A program made the position numbers and the translations under genes. Below, piece by piece: positions 33,216 through 43,193 of a DNA stretch of 64,000 nucleotides; position 1 is the stretch's first letter, and each line of letters starts with the position of its first letter. The notes beneath the pieces were generated by a model. It did not search any database and had not been told where the DNA came from. It worked only from the letters and a program-made list of their open reading frames with translations. Source of the stretch: Pseudoalteromonas sp. CO133X (lineage in GTDB: Bacteria > Pseudomonadota > Gammaproteobacteria > Enterobacterales > Alteromonadaceae); contig SGPE01000010.1 in NCBI GenBank assembly GCA_004208945.1, positions 1-64,000 on the forward strand, read 5' to 3'.

Positions 33216-34667
33216 ATGGCGAACCAGCAATACTACGAAAACCAACCAACAATCTACTGGCACGACTACGAGACTTTTGGGGCTAGCCCACAAAAAGATC
33301 GCCCAAGTCAGTTTGCAGGTATCCGCACTGATCTAGATTTAAATATTATTGGTGAACCGTTAATTGAATATTGCAAACCCGCAGCAGATTACTTACCGCA
33401 TCCAGAAGCCTGTTTGATCACAGGTATCACGCCACAAATTGCAATGCAAAAAGGGCTGCCTGAAGCTGAGTTTATGGCAAAAATTCATACCGAGTTTAGC
33501 CAACCTAATACCTGTGTAGCGGGTTATAACAGTATTCGCTTTGATGATGAAGTAACACGTTATAGTCTATACCGTAACTTTTATGACCCTTACGAGCGTG
33601 AGTACAAAAATAATAACAGCCGCTGGGATATTATTGATTTAGTACGTGCATGTTACGCACTGCGCCCTGAGGGTATTGAATGGCCGCTTAAAGAAGACGG
33701 CACGCCTAGTTTTAAACTTGAACATCTAACGGTAGCCAATGGCATAGAACATGCCGCAGCTCACGATGCATTGAGTGATGTTACAGCAACGATTGCGCTT
33801 GCGAAACTTATAAAAGAAAAACAACCAAAGTTGTATCAGTTTTTCTTTAGCTTACGTTCTAAAAAAGCGCTGGCTGATTTAGTCGATGTATTTAACATGA
33901 CACCACTAGTGCATACCTCATCACGCATCCCTGCAAGCCAAGGTTGCACTAGCTGGATTGCACCTATGAGCTTTCATCCGGTGAACAAAAACGCCATTAT
34001 TTGCTTTAACTTAACTGAAGATCCACAGGTGTTATTAGATTTGTCGGTCGAGGAGTTACGCACTCGGCTTTATACCAAACACAGTGACCTTGGTGAAGAC
34101 GAAGCACCGGTGGGCTTAAAGCTCGTACACCTAAATAAGTGCCCTATTCTTGCGCCAGCAAAAACCTTGTTACCTGAAAACGCAGCACGTTTAGGCATTG
34201 ACCGTGAAAAGTGCCTACAAAACTTGGCTATCTTAAAAGCGAATACTGAACTTCGCGACAAAGTAACCGAGGTCTTTAATGAGCAGCGTGATTTTAGTGA
34301 AAACCAAAACCCTGACTACCAACTTTATGATGGCTTTACAAGCAATGCAGATAAAGCCAAGTTTGCCATTATTCGCGATGCAAGTCCCGAGCAATTAGCC
34401 TCGATGCAGCTTGATTTCGATGACAAAAAGTTTGCCACCTTACTATTTAGATACCGCGCTCGAAACTGGCCACAAACTCTTAGCCAAGATGAGCTGGCTG
34501 CATGGCGTCAATACTGTCAAAACAAGCTCATGCACGGTGAAGATAGCCCATCAATTAGTGCGCAAGATTTCATGATCACCCTTGAAAACCTTGCTCATGA
34601 AAATGATGATAACGAAAAAAATCTACATATTTTAAAAGCGTTGTACAATTACGCACAAAGCATGTAA
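33216..34667 (+). CDS. sbcB: Exodeoxyribonuclease I
   Basis: 3'-5' single-strand DNA exonuclease acting in recombination and mismatch repair. The 483-residue product has the DEDDh exonuclease domain (IYWHDYETFGASP with Asp/Glu near 15, AGYNSIRFDDEV, and EHAAAHDALSDVTATIALA near 185) followed by the SH3-like and helical C-terminal domains. Length matches E. coli SbcB (475). Confidence 0.95.
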   Translation: MANQQYYENQPTIYWHDYETFGASPQKDRPSQFAGIRTDLDLNIIGEPLIEYCKPAADYLPHPEACLITGITPQIAMQKGLPEAEFMAKIHTEFSQPNTCVAGYNSIRFDDEVTRYSLYRNFYDPYEREYKNNNSRWDIIDLVRACYALRPEGIEWPLKEDGTPSFKLEHLTVANGIEHAAAHDALSDVTATIALAKLIKEKQPKLYQFFFSLRSKKALADLVDVFNMTPLVHTSSRIPASQGCTSWIAPMSFHPVNKNAIICFNLTEDPQVLLDLSVEELRTRLYTKHSDLGEDEAPVGLKLVHLNKCPILAPAKTLLPENAARLGIDREKCLQNLAILKANTELRDKVTEVFNEQRDFSENQNPDYQLYDGFTSNADKAKFAIIRDASPEQLASMQLDFDDKKFATLLFRYRARNWPQTLSQDELAAWRQYCQNKLMHGEDSPSISAQDFMITLENLAHENDDNEKNLHILKALYNYAQSM

Positions 34668-34668
34668 T

Positions 34669-34697
34669 AAAAAACGCGACATTTTGTCGCGTTTTTT
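34669..34697. terminator. Bidirectional terminator
   Basis: AAAACGCGAC-ATTTT-GTCGCGTTTTTT between the convergent sbcB and oxidoreductase genes. Confidence 0.9.
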
Positions 34698-34712
34698 ATA
34701 AACAATATCACG

Positions 34713-35594
34713 TTACTTTTTATGTAACGCTTCAATACGTGCCAACAAGCTTGAGGTGTCGTAGCGGCCGCCACCTAACGCTTGTACATCAGCATAGTAT
34801 TGATCAACCGTAGCTGTCATCGGCAAGGTTGCGCCATTTGCCTTTGCCTCATCAAGCGCGATGCCTAAATCTTTACGCATCCAATCAACAGCAAACCCAA
34901 ATTCGTACTCACCCGCCCACATAGTTTTGTAGCGGTTTTCCATCTGCCATGAGCCTGCAGCACCTTTTGAAATAGTTTCGATCACTTTTTCACCATCAAG
35001 ACCCGCTTGTTTAGCAAAGTGCAAACCTTCCGCTAAACCTTGTACCACACCTGCGATACAAATTTGATTAACCATTTTGCAAAGCTGACCAGAGCCTACT
35101 TCGCCTAATAATTGGCTAAAGCGGCTAAAAGCAGCCATAACAGGCTGAACAACATTAAAATCAGTCTCGTCACCACCAACCATCACAGTTAATACACCAT
35201 TCTCGGCGCCCGCTTGGCCGCCAGAAACTGGCGCATCTAAAAATGCAACACCTTGTAGTTTCGCTTGAGTCGCCACTTCGCGGGCTACCTCGGCCGAAGT
35301 CGTTGTATGGTCAACTAAATAGCTTCCAGACTCCATGCCCGCAAGCACACCCTTGTCGCCATAAACAACTGACCGTAGGTCATCATCATTACCCACACAC
35401 ATAAATACAATTTCAGCGCCTTTTGCAGCTTCACTAGGCGTTTGAGCATATTGACCTTGATACTCTGAAGCCCACTTTTGCGCTTTTGCTGTAGTGCGAT
35501 TGTAAACAGTCACGTTGTGACCTGCGTTGGCAAGGTGACCTGCCATAGGGTAACCCATTACACCTAATCCGATGAAGGCGACTTTCATTGACAT
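34713..35594 (-). CDS. NAD(P)-dependent beta-hydroxyacid dehydrogenase
   Basis: 293-residue member of the 3-hydroxyisobutyrate / tartronate semialdehyde reductase family. Rossmann motif FIGLGVMGYPMAGHL at the N-terminus, substrate motif DAPVSGGQAGAENG (about 118) and catalytic Lys in LCKMVNQI (about 170). The C-terminal domain is helical. The exact substrate cannot be told; GarR-, YihU- and succinic semialdehyde reductase-like activities are all possible. Confidence 0.85.
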   Translation of the reverse strand: MSMKVAFIGLGVMGYPMAGHLANAGHNVTVYNRTTAKAQKWASEYQGQYAQTPSEAAKGAEIVFMCVGNDDDLRSVVYGDKGVLAGMESGSYLVDHTTTSAEVAREVATQAKLQGVAFLDAPVSGGQAGAENGVLTVMVGGDETDFNVVQPVMAAFSRFSQLLGEVGSGQLCKMVNQICIAGVVQGLAEGLHFAKQAGLDGEKVIETISKGAAGSWQMENRYKTMWAGEYEFGFAVDWMRKDLGIALDEAKANGATLPMTATVDQYYADVQALGGGRYDTSSLLARIEALHKK

Positions 35595-35708
35595 AAAACT
35601 GACCTATTTGAGTGATAAATTAGTAACAATTTCATTATCTCAATCGAATAACTAAAAAGCGAATGAAAAAAAGTTCATTTAAACCGTTTAAAAACACACA
35701 GGTAAAAC

Positions 35709-36224
35709 ATGGATAGTATATATCGTTTCAATGCCCAGCTTACATCCGGTGAAAATTTCAGCCTTGAATCGTTAAAAGGAAGAACAGTACTTATCGTAAA
35801 TACCGCCAGTAAATGTAACTTTTCAATGCAAATGGCCAGCCTTGAAAAACTCTATAATGAGTATCAAGGGCGCGGATTTACAGTGCTTGCTTTCGCCTGT
35901 AATCAGTTTGGTCATAACGAGCCGTTAGATGGGCAGGAGCTACAGACTTTCTACCAACAGCATTTTGATGTTAGCTTTCCTATTTTTAATAAAGTATTAG
36001 TCAATGGGCCTGAGGCGCATCCGTTATTTAATTATTTAAAATGCCATACCCGCGGAATTGCGCAAAACCGCGCAATTAAATGGAATTTCACCAAATTTCT
36101 TATAAACTCAGAGGGTCAACTTGTTGCGCGATATGCCCCGCGCACTAAACCTGAAGCCCTCAAAATGGTGATAGAGAGTAATTTAAATGATGAAACTGGC
36201 CTTATTCAGTGCGCAAAAATATGA
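35709..36224 (+). CDS. Glutathione peroxidase family protein
   Basis: 171-residue thiol peroxidase of the GPX/BtuE type. The motif VNTASKCNFSMQMASLEKLY carries the catalytic Cys (near 38), with Gln in FACNQFG and Trp in IKWNFTKFL completing the catalytic set. It overlaps the start of ldhA by about 35 bp, so the two are translated from one message. Confidence 0.88.
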   Translation: MDSIYRFNAQLTSGENFSLESLKGRTVLIVNTASKCNFSMQMASLEKLYNEYQGRGFTVLAFACNQFGHNEPLDGQELQTFYQQHFDVSFPIFNKVLVNGPEAHPLFNYLKCHTRGIAQNRAIKWNFTKFLINSEGQLVARYAPRTKPEALKMVIESNLNDETGLIQCAKI

Positions 36225-37173
36225 ACAACCGTTTTTTGAAAGGAATCTAACGGAATACGCTGAGTCGGTTTCGCTCAGTTATTTTGAGCAATCTCTCAAC
36301 AGTGCCACAACACCTCTATGCCATGGTTTTGATGCAGTGTGCGTATTTGTAAACGACACTGTCGATAAAGATGTCATAGCCAATATGGCCACTTTAGGTA
36401 TTAAAGCCATACTATTACGTTGTGCGGGTTTTAATAATGTTGATTTAGCAGCCGCCAAAGAGCACAACATCAAGGTTTGTCGTGTGCCCGCTTATAGCCC
36501 TGAGGCCGTTGCTGAGCATTGTGTAGCACTCATGCTAACACTCAACCGAAAAACCCATAAAGCCTTTAACCGAGTACGCGAAGGAAATTTTGATTTAAAT
36601 GGCCTGCTGGGTTTTAACCTGTTTCAAAAAACCATCGGTATTATAGGTTGCGGTAAAATCGGCTTAGCATTAGTGAATATTTTAAATGGTTTCGGTGCAA
36701 AAGTGTTAGTGTGCGATCCTGTCGCTAAAAAAGGCGATTACACACTTTGCGACTTAGACACACTGCTCACGCAAAGTGATGTCATCTCCTTGCATTGCCC
36801 ACTAAACGAACATACTCATCACTTAATTGATGCCAAGGCATTTGAAAAAATGAAAGACGGTGTCATGCTGATTAACACCTCTCGTGGTGCACTGCTCGAT
36901 ACACAAGCATGTATTCAAGCACTTAAGTCCAAAAAACTCGGTCACTTAGGACTTGATGTTTATGAGCAAGAGTCAGAGCTTTTCTTTAAAGATCACCGCG
37001 AAGAAATCATGCAGGATGACATTTTTTCTCGCTTGGTTAGTTTTCCAAACGTGCTTGTTACTGGGCACCAAGGTTTTTTCACTCAAGAAGCGCTTAGCGA
37101 AATTGCTTGCACAACATTACAAAGCGCCAACGAACTTAGCCAAGGTTTACCATTAACGAATGAGGTTCTTTAA
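36190..37173 (+). CDS. ldhA: Fermentative D-lactate dehydrogenase
   Basis: 327 residues starting at the second of two adjacent ATG codons (MKLALFSAQKYEQ). D-2-hydroxyacid dehydrogenase with NAD-binding motif IGCGKIGLAL (about 152), Arg in INTSRGALLD (about 232), Glu in LDVYEQE and His in VTGHQGFFT (about 293). Close to E. coli LdhA by eye (LRCAGFNNVDL, RVPAYSPEAVAEH). Reduces pyruvate to D-lactate with NADH. Overlaps the peroxidase gene. Confidence 0.93.
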   Translation: MKLALFSAQKYEQPFFERNLTEYAESVSLSYFEQSLNSATTPLCHGFDAVCVFVNDTVDKDVIANMATLGIKAILLRCAGFNNVDLAAAKEHNIKVCRVPAYSPEAVAEHCVALMLTLNRKTHKAFNRVREGNFDLNGLLGFNLFQKTIGIIGCGKIGLALVNILNGFGAKVLVCDPVAKKGDYTLCDLDTLLTQSDVISLHCPLNEHTHHLIDAKAFEKMKDGVMLINTSRGALLDTQACIQALKSKKLGHLGLDVYEQESELFFKDHREEIMQDDIFSRLVSFPNVLVTGHQGFFTQEALSEIACTTLQSANELSQGLPLTNEVL

Positions 37174-37199
37174 GTAAAGAGTTAAGTTTTAAAAATAAA

Positions 37200-37228
37200 A
37201 AAGGCCTAGCTGTTTACTACTAGACCTT
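37200..37228 (+). terminator. Terminator after ldhA
   Basis: AAGGCCTAG...CTAGACCTT stem with one mismatch, flanked by A and T tracts; also serves the convergent 37237 gene. Confidence 0.6.
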
Positions 37229-37236
37229 ATTACTAA

Positions 37237-37698
37237 TTATTGTTCGTTTAGTCTTTCGCTATTATCGAGCATTTTTACTGGTAATTGGTGTTTAACCAAG
37301 AAATCATAGAAACGCAAATCGTCAATTAGATCAGAAGAAGCAAGCTCGAAGTCTTGGTAAGTGTGATTTTTAAAACTAAACCTTACCGTATGTTCGAACC
37401 TTTTGGTTTGAGAGTAGAGAATTTCTGTCACTTCAGATATGTTTAATTTAACGCCTAATAACAGTAATTCGCCATCATCGATTGCCACCTCACCAGAGCT
37501 CTTAGGCTTTAGCATCCAATAATCTACAATCATAGAAATTATACAACACACAACGATAAAGCCGAGTTGCATCACAAATGGCTTTTCCGCAAACTCTGCC
37601 AAATAGTAAGCAAACATACCCCCAAATAATAGCCTATATAGGAGGCTGTTTAGCAGTTTGAAGCTCACTCTCTTCCTTTTTCTCATTAATGTTTGCAA
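37237..37698 (-). CDS. Hypothetical two-helix membrane protein
   Basis: 153 residues. A TTG start is chosen because GGAGGA lies 6 bp upstream; the next ATG would be too far. Basic N-terminus, two transmembrane helices (about 20-36 and 43-62), and a cytoplasmic beta-rich domain (PH-like in look) ending in acidic residues. No recognised family. Confidence 0.65.
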   Translation of the reverse strand: MQTLMRKRKRVSFKLLNSLLYRLLFGGMFAYYLAEFAEKPFVMQLGFIVVCCIISMIVDYWMLKPKSSGEVAIDDGELLLLGVKLNISEVTEILYSQTKRFEHTVRFSFKNHTYQDFELASSDLIDDLRFYDFLVKHQLPVKMLDNSERLNEQ

Positions 37699-37887
37699 AG
37701 CTTATCCTCCCTTATCAGCTCCTTTAATTTATATCCCTTTTAGCAAATAATGCGTTATTGTTTTTGCGATAACTCTTTAAGTGCATCTATAAAGTGTGTG
37801 TGATTGTATGAATAACTGCCGCCCTCTTCTGTAACTAGCGAAGGACCCTACTAAAATAATCTTATAACTTACAGTAAGTATTAATTT

Positions 37888-39213
37888 TTACTGCAACAAC
37901 GCCACGTTCACAAATACCGCCGTCATCAATAACGGACACACAAAGCGAATGTACTGAGCAAACCAATAATGTGGGCCACTCGATACTTGATGCAATTTAT
38001 TACCACGCTGCCATAACCAGCCAACAGTAATGAAATAAAATAGTCCCATCAAGGGTAATTGGTACTGCGTTAGTATCATAATCACTAAGCCAAATAACCA
38101 ATCAAAATTAAGGATGATCAGCGATGAGGCAATAAACACCACTAAGGTAACAAATAAGGTTGCTTGTTTACGCTCAATACTGTGGTTTTCAACTAAAAAT
38201 GCGACTGGAATTTCGGTTGATGAAATGGTTGAGGTCACCGATGCAATCGACATCAACACAAAAAATAATAAACCAACCACTAAGCCTACTTGCCCCATAG
38301 TGCTAAATAGCTCAGGTAAAATAGCAAAAATTAACTGTCCTTCGCCTACCAACTTACCGCCGCTAAACACTTCTACGCCGTTATGCTGGGCAACAAAAAT
38401 AGCCGGAATAATCAATAAACCCGCTAAAAATGCCACACCCGTGTCAAGTAATGCAACGGTGCCAGTTAGTTTTGGTAAGTTCGCATCAGGCTTTAAATAT
38501 GAGCCGTATACCATCATACAGCCGACGCCTAGCGACAATGAAAAGAAAGCTTGCCCCATTGCTGCAATAATTAAGTTCGCATCGAGAATTTGGCTAAAGT
38601 CAGGCACTAAATAAGCAGCAAAACCATCCATTGCACCATCTAGGGTGCCTATGTAGCCAATTAAAGCCACTAGCAATACTAACAATAACGGCATTAAACG
38701 GCGTGACCAGGTTTCGATACCTGATTTAACCCCTTTTAAAATAATGCTCGCGGTTAGAATAAGCATCAATGGCGTAAACACAAAGTTGCGTGCCATTGAA
38801 TCACTGTGTAAAAAATGACTTAACTCAGTCAGACCAAAAAAGTTGGCAATTGGCTCAAGTGCGTACGCGAGCATCCAACCTGCAACGATTGAATAAAAGC
38901 TCAGCATCACAACAGCACCAAACAGGCCTATGTAGCCGGCTGCGGCTCCCACTTTGGGTGCGGTGTCTTGCCATGCACTTGATAGCGCTTTGACTGGGTT
39001 TGCCTGCGCTTGGTGGCCTAAATACAACTCAGTATACAAAGCAGGAAGTGCTAATAAGAAAATAACGATAAAATAAACAAGTAAAAATGCACCGCCGCCA
39101 TGGTTTGCCGCCTGCGTTGGGAACCCCCAAATATTACCTAAACCTACTGCCGCACCAGAAGCGGCAAGTACAAAACCAATACGACTTTGGAAGCCATCAC
39201 GAACTTGTGCCAT
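37888..39213 (-). CDS. Sodium-dependent transporter, SNF/NSS family
   Basis: 441 residues with about eleven transmembrane helices and the LeuT-type N-terminal motif GFVLAASGAAVGLGNIWGFP that binds Na+ and substrate. Likely symports an amino acid or similar small solute. Eleven-helix bacterial members are typical. The substrate is unknown. Monocistronic. Confidence 0.9.
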   Translation of the reverse strand: MAQVRDGFQSRIGFVLAASGAAVGLGNIWGFPTQAANHGGGAFLLVYFIVIFLLALPALYTELYLGHQAQANPVKALSSAWQDTAPKVGAAAGYIGLFGAVVMLSFYSIVAGWMLAYALEPIANFFGLTELSHFLHSDSMARNFVFTPLMLILTASIILKGVKSGIETWSRRLMPLLLVLLVALIGYIGTLDGAMDGFAAYLVPDFSQILDANLIIAAMGQAFFSLSLGVGCMMVYGSYLKPDANLPKLTGTVALLDTGVAFLAGLLIIPAIFVAQHNGVEVFSGGKLVGEGQLIFAILPELFSTMGQVGLVVGLLFFVLMSIASVTSTISSTEIPVAFLVENHSIERKQATLFVTLVVFIASSLIILNFDWLFGLVIMILTQYQLPLMGLFYFITVGWLWQRGNKLHQVSSGPHYWFAQYIRFVCPLLMTAVFVNVALLQ

Positions 39214-39361
39214 ACATCTACATTTCTGTTATTATTTTTCCTCATTAAACCATAATTACAGTCAACTGCGTAAACAATTTGCGTTTGTTCGTGCCCATAC
39301 AAGAGCATTTGCTGTAAAAATAAACAAATCTAATTGTAGGGTTTCGTAAAAGCCACAAACC

Positions 39362-40102
39362 ATGAGCAGTCACTATTTTTCTAACACCTTAAAAATTGAT
39401 TCGGCGCTAAGTTCAACTGATAAACAAGTTGTACTTATGGATGCTTCACGTATCGATATCAGCACCTTGCCCGTTGAAAAGTTACTCAGTGAATTCGAAC
39501 TCAGTGTACTTACAAAACGCAAAATGCCAGCCGCTAAGCAAGAGTATATTGCCACGCGCTTAGTACTTAAGTATTTACTAAAACGCAGCATTCCTTTACT
39601 CAAAAATACACCACTTTGCGCAATTTCGAGCCAATTTGATGACGTAGACAACAAATTGAAGCTTCACTTTCCTGTAAGTGAACCAATTTGGGCCTGCTTA
39701 TCACATTCCCGTGGTTTTATTGGTGCAGCACTAAACCCTGAGCAAAATCAATTTGGTTTTGATATAGAACACTGTTCGAAAACACGCCCTTTTGTGAAGC
39801 TCGCCAAACATTTTTACGATCACAATGAAGTTAATTTAATAAGTGGCTTTTGCGATATAAATGAGCAAGCTGGATGCTTTTTTAGGATTTGGACTCTGAA
39901 AGAAGCACTTGCCAAAGCAACATCGCAACCTATCGCTAAACTTTTGAGCCCAAATGTGTTTACTGAAATCGAAAAACATAACCTCACGGCCTCAAGTAAC
40001 ACACTGAATGATTTTGACATAAGCGTGGTGGCACAAAAAAGCACTGACTGGCAGTGCTCTTTTATTAACTTTAACGATTTATGCCGCGACTTGGCTTTCT
40101 AA
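39362..40102 (+). CDS. 4'-phosphopantetheinyl transferase
   Basis: 246-residue Sfp/AcpT-type enzyme that activates carrier proteins. The motifs FGFDIEHCSKTRPF (Mg-binding Asp/Glu, about 138) and FFRIWTLKEALAKA (about 178) are intact. The last 24 bp overlap the 3' end of lysC on the other strand. Carrier-protein target (fatty acid, NRPS or PKS) cannot be told from context. Confidence 0.85.
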   Translation: MSSHYFSNTLKIDSALSSTDKQVVLMDASRIDISTLPVEKLLSEFELSVLTKRKMPAAKQEYIATRLVLKYLLKRSIPLLKNTPLCAISSQFDDVDNKLKLHFPVSEPIWACLSHSRGFIGAALNPEQNQFGFDIEHCSKTRPFVKLAKHFYDHNEVNLISGFCDINEQAGCFFRIWTLKEALAKATSQPIAKLLSPNVFTEIEKHNLTASSNTLNDFDISVVAQKSTDWQCSFINFNDLCRDLAF

Positions 40103-41458
40103 TAATCGACTATGAATAGCTTGAACAACAAGGTCAGACTCGCCCTGCTCCACCAAAAAGCACAGGTTATGTTTACTTGCACCATGACAAATTAAACGAA
40201 TATTAAAATCACTCAATACTTGCATTAAGTTGGTCTCTTGCTGACGTAATTGAATCTCAGAGCCAATTAGAGCCACCAGCGTTAAGTTGTTTTCAACCGA
40301 CACATGGCAAAACTCAGAAAGCTTATCTAAACAGGCTTGATCCAGCTCAGGGCGTGATGCATTCGGTGCGTTATCTAACGTGATTGCCACACTGATCTCT
40401 GAGGTAGTAACCAAATCAACTGAAATATTAAATTCACTTAAGATAGTAAATACACGCGCTAAGAAACCGCTCGCAAGGAGCATTTCTGGGCTTTTAACCG
40501 TTAAAAGAATTTGGTTTTTACGCTGTGTGACTGCTCGAATACCTGGCTGCTCTGACTTTTCTTTTTCAATCCATGTGCCGCCTAATTGTGGCTCACGGCT
40601 CGAACCAACAAACACACTAATATGACTACGGCTTGCCGGTAAAATAGTAGCTGGGTGAAGCACTTTTGCCCCAAAGGTAGCCATTTCAGCAGCTTCATCA
40701 AAGCTTAGCCTTGCAATAGGTGTAGCTTTTACACATAAACGCGGATCAGTACTGAAAATACCCACCACATCCGTCCAAATATGCACACTCTTTGCGTTGA
40801 TTGCTTCTGCTAGTAATGCCGCACTGTAATCTGAACCACCACGGCCTAAAGTCGTTGTTTGGTTATATTCATCACTGCCAATAAACCCTTGTGTTACTAC
40901 AACTTGCTCAGCTAACAATGGCACTAAATGTTTTTTTGCAGCAGCAGCTGTTGCAGCAATGTTTGGTGTGGCTTTAGCGAATTGGCTATCTGTTTTTAAT
41001 ACTTTACGCACATCAAATCGCACAGCATCTAAACCCTGGCCACGCAACACTTGCGTAAATAAATACGATGATAAGCGCTCACCAAAACTGAGCAGCTCGT
41101 CTTGCTCTGCCGCTGATTTAACCCCTTCGGTAGCAAGCACCTGAAATGCCCTTAAAGTCTCATTAAAGCCATGAGCTAAATCGGCATCAAGCGATAGCTC
41201 AGCTAAAATACTCTCTTGAATAGCAATAACACCCGTGATGTGTTCATCGCGCTCAGCAGCGCTCAAATCACGTTTACACAATGCAACTAAATGGTTAGTA
41301 ACGCCCGCACTGGCACTCACAGCAACAATACGTACTTGATCATCTGCACATACAATTTCTGCACAGCGGCTCATAGCATCAAAGTTAGCTACACTGGTGC
41401 CACCAAATTTTGCAACAACGTAATCTGATTTTATGTTGGCGGCTAATTGGGTATTCAT
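40079..41458 (-). CDS. lysC: Lysine-sensitive aspartokinase III
   Basis: 459-residue aspartate kinase catalysing the first step of Lys/Thr/Met synthesis. N-terminal kinase motifs VAKFGGTSVAN, GFIGSD, TLGRGGSDYSAALLA and two C-terminal ACT domains (about 315-455). Length like E. coli LysC. Preceded by a lysine riboswitch and a hairpin beside the AAGGAG site, so lysine controls it both at expression and, through ACT, at activity. Confidence 0.95.
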   Translation of the reverse strand: MNTQLAANIKSDYVVAKFGGTSVANFDAMSRCAEIVCADDQVRIVAVSASAGVTNHLVALCKRDLSAAERDEHITGVIAIQESILAELSLDADLAHGFNETLRAFQVLATEGVKSAAEQDELLSFGERLSSYLFTQVLRGQGLDAVRFDVRKVLKTDSQFAKATPNIAATAAAAKKHLVPLLAEQVVVTQGFIGSDEYNQTTTLGRGGSDYSAALLAEAINAKSVHIWTDVVGIFSTDPRLCVKATPIARLSFDEAAEMATFGAKVLHPATILPASRSHISVFVGSSREPQLGGTWIEKEKSEQPGIRAVTQRKNQILLTVKSPEMLLASGFLARVFTILSEFNISVDLVTTSEISVAITLDNAPNASRPELDQACLDKLSEFCHVSVENNLTLVALIGSEIQLRQQETNLMQVLSDFNIRLICHGASKHNLCFLVEQGESDLVVQAIHSRLLESQVAA

Positions 41459-41470
41459 GTCGTCTCCTTT

Positions 41471-41488
41471 TGTGGAAAACTATCCACA
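41471..41488 (-). promoter_or_regulatory. Hairpin beside the lysC ribosome-binding site
   Basis: TGTGGA-(6)-TCCACA lies immediately 5' of the AAAAGGAGA site and start codon of lysC on the minus strand, a likely expression-platform element of the riboswitch. Confidence 0.5.
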
Positions 41489-41511
41489 GTAATTCAAGAA
41501 GAACTCGGCAA

Positions 41512-41705
41512 GGGGGTGCTTTGAAAATAAAGAGTAGTCCATGCCAGAAGCTCTCCACCTAGTTTGGTGACAGTTTTGAGGATTCAGCCCCATAAACCGA
41601 AAAATAACCGTGACGTCCAGCTATTTTTCTCGGCGAGTACTTCCCTCATTAATGGTCATTGGCGTTCGTCACCTCACATTAATTACCTAAGTATCGCACC
41701 TCTTC
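41512..41705 (-). promoter_or_regulatory. Lysine riboswitch (L box)
   Basis: On the minus strand the conserved blocks appear in order: AGAGGTGCG (P1 5' side), GTGAGGTGACGAACGCC, GAGGGAAGTACTCGCCGAG, GGGGCTGAATCC, ACTGTCACC...GGTGGAGAGCTTCTGGC and the closing GCACC. It lies in the 5' leader of lysC. Confidence 0.9.
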
Positions 41706-41737
41706 TGAATGTTAAGTTAACACTTGGTTAAAATAAC

Positions 41738-41763
41738 AAAGCCTGCTGTTAAAAGCAGGCTTT
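41738..41763 (-). terminator. Terminator after nhaD
   Basis: AAAGCCTGCT-GTTAAA-AGCAGGCTTT, 35 bp past the nhaD stop and before the lysC leader. Confidence 0.85.
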
Positions 41764-41797
41764 GAAAGTTATCGTTTAGACGTCTAGCTGTCAAGTG

Positions 41798-43045
41798 TTA
41801 AATAAAACTTCCCGCTAGGTGTGAGCCATAATAACCCGCTGTGTAGGCTATTAATAAATACAGCGACATTTTTAAGTAACTCATAAACGTTAATGCTTTG
41901 ACTTTACTCATCGCAATAATACCCGCGGCAGACCCAATAATGAGCATTGAACCACCAACTCCTGTCGCATAGGTAAATGACAACCACTGCTGAGGGCTCA
42001 TAACAATGTCGGCTTTGAGTAATGCAGCTGTTAGTGGCACGTTATCAACCGCAGCCGATAACAAGCCCATTAAGTAGTTCGCATACTCAGGAGCCATAAG
42101 CTCATATAAATGTGTAAATTGAGATAACACACCCACTTCTTTCAGTGCACCAACTAACAGTAATACCCCAACGAAGAACAACAGTGTGTCGTATTCAATC
42201 TCACGAATATAATCGATGATTTTTTTGTTTACGTCTTTTTTGCGCATCAAGAATTGCGCAACCAAAAACATCAGCGACAAACCAAATAAAAAGGTTAATA
42301 GCGGTGGCACACTATAAAGTACGCTCAAAGTTAAGGTGGCAATAATGGTCGAGAAAAAGATAACCGCAATGGTAATGTCGGTTTTTTCAATACGACGAGC
42401 CATTTGCTTTTCAAATACCACATTACCCGACATTCCTGCTGATAACATCACAGCCAGTAACGCAACGCTTGCAAGCGAAGGCGCAATAAGTAATAACAAG
42501 TTACCAATAGTGACTTTTTCATCGAGGAAAATCATTAAGGTCGTTACATCACCTGTAATAAGCGATACCCCACCCGAGTTCACACTAAATACAATTAAGG
42601 TTGCGTATTTTATTAATTTTTTAGGGTCTAACTTCAGTGACATCACCACCGCAAGCGAGATCAAAGTTGCGGTTATATTGTCTGAAATCGATGAAAATAA
42701 AAACGCAAAACCACCAATCAAAAACATCAGCTTCCGTTCACTGATTTGATTTGGCATAATTTTATGCACAATATTTTGAATAAACCCTTTCGAGTTTAAA
42801 TAAGCGACAAAGGTCATTGCAGCCATAAGAAATAACCACAACGTCGCTATTTCTAAAATATTATGATCAAGTTGATGTTGGATAGTTTCTGGGGTTTGCC
42901 CATGAATTGGAGAGATAAACAAGATAATCCAGCATAAAGTGCCAAAAAAAAGCGTCGTTTTGGCCTTGTTTACATGGATAATATCCTCTATAACGATAAG
43001 CAAAAATGCCACCGCTATCAGGGTTAGGATAAGTGGGGTTACCAT
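41798..43045 (-). CDS. nhaD: Na+/H+ antiporter NhaD
   Basis: 415-residue ion-transporter-superfamily membrane protein, about twelve helices, with features of NhaD: VIEDIIHVNKAK at the N-terminus, FSSISDNITATLISLA and SAAVDNVPLTAALLKA helices carrying the ion-coupling Asp/Asn, and a C-terminal SAAGIIAMSK. It extrudes sodium at alkaline pH, sensible for a marine organism. Divergent from the mks operon. Confidence 0.92.
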   Translation of the reverse strand: MVTPLILTLIAVAFLLIVIEDIIHVNKAKTTLFFGTLCWIILFISPIHGQTPETIQHQLDHNILEIATLWLFLMAAMTFVAYLNSKGFIQNIVHKIMPNQISERKLMFLIGGFAFLFSSISDNITATLISLAVVMSLKLDPKKLIKYATLIVFSVNSGGVSLITGDVTTLMIFLDEKVTIGNLLLLIAPSLASVALLAVMLSAGMSGNVVFEKQMARRIEKTDITIAVIFFSTIIATLTLSVLYSVPPLLTFLFGLSLMFLVAQFLMRKKDVNKKIIDYIREIEYDTLLFFVGVLLLVGALKEVGVLSQFTHLYELMAPEYANYLMGLLSAAVDNVPLTAALLKADIVMSPQQWLSFTYATGVGGSMLIIGSAAGIIAMSKVKALTFMSYLKMSLYLLIAYTAGYYGSHLAGSFI

Positions 43046-43193
43046 GGTGTTTGAACAACCTTTATAATAATGTAAAAATTGTAATTCGAGTGTTTCGGCG
43101 CGGATTCTAGCAGTATCTAAGTCATAAAACTATTCTCAATTAGATAAATTACTACTAAACGCTAACACCAAAATTTTGATTTACTGGAGCCAT

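Noticed and set aside
41471..41488. CTATCCACA/TTTTCCACA as paired DnaA boxes
   Set aside because: They form the two arms of one hairpin beside the lysC ribosome-binding site, better explained as riboswitch expression platform.
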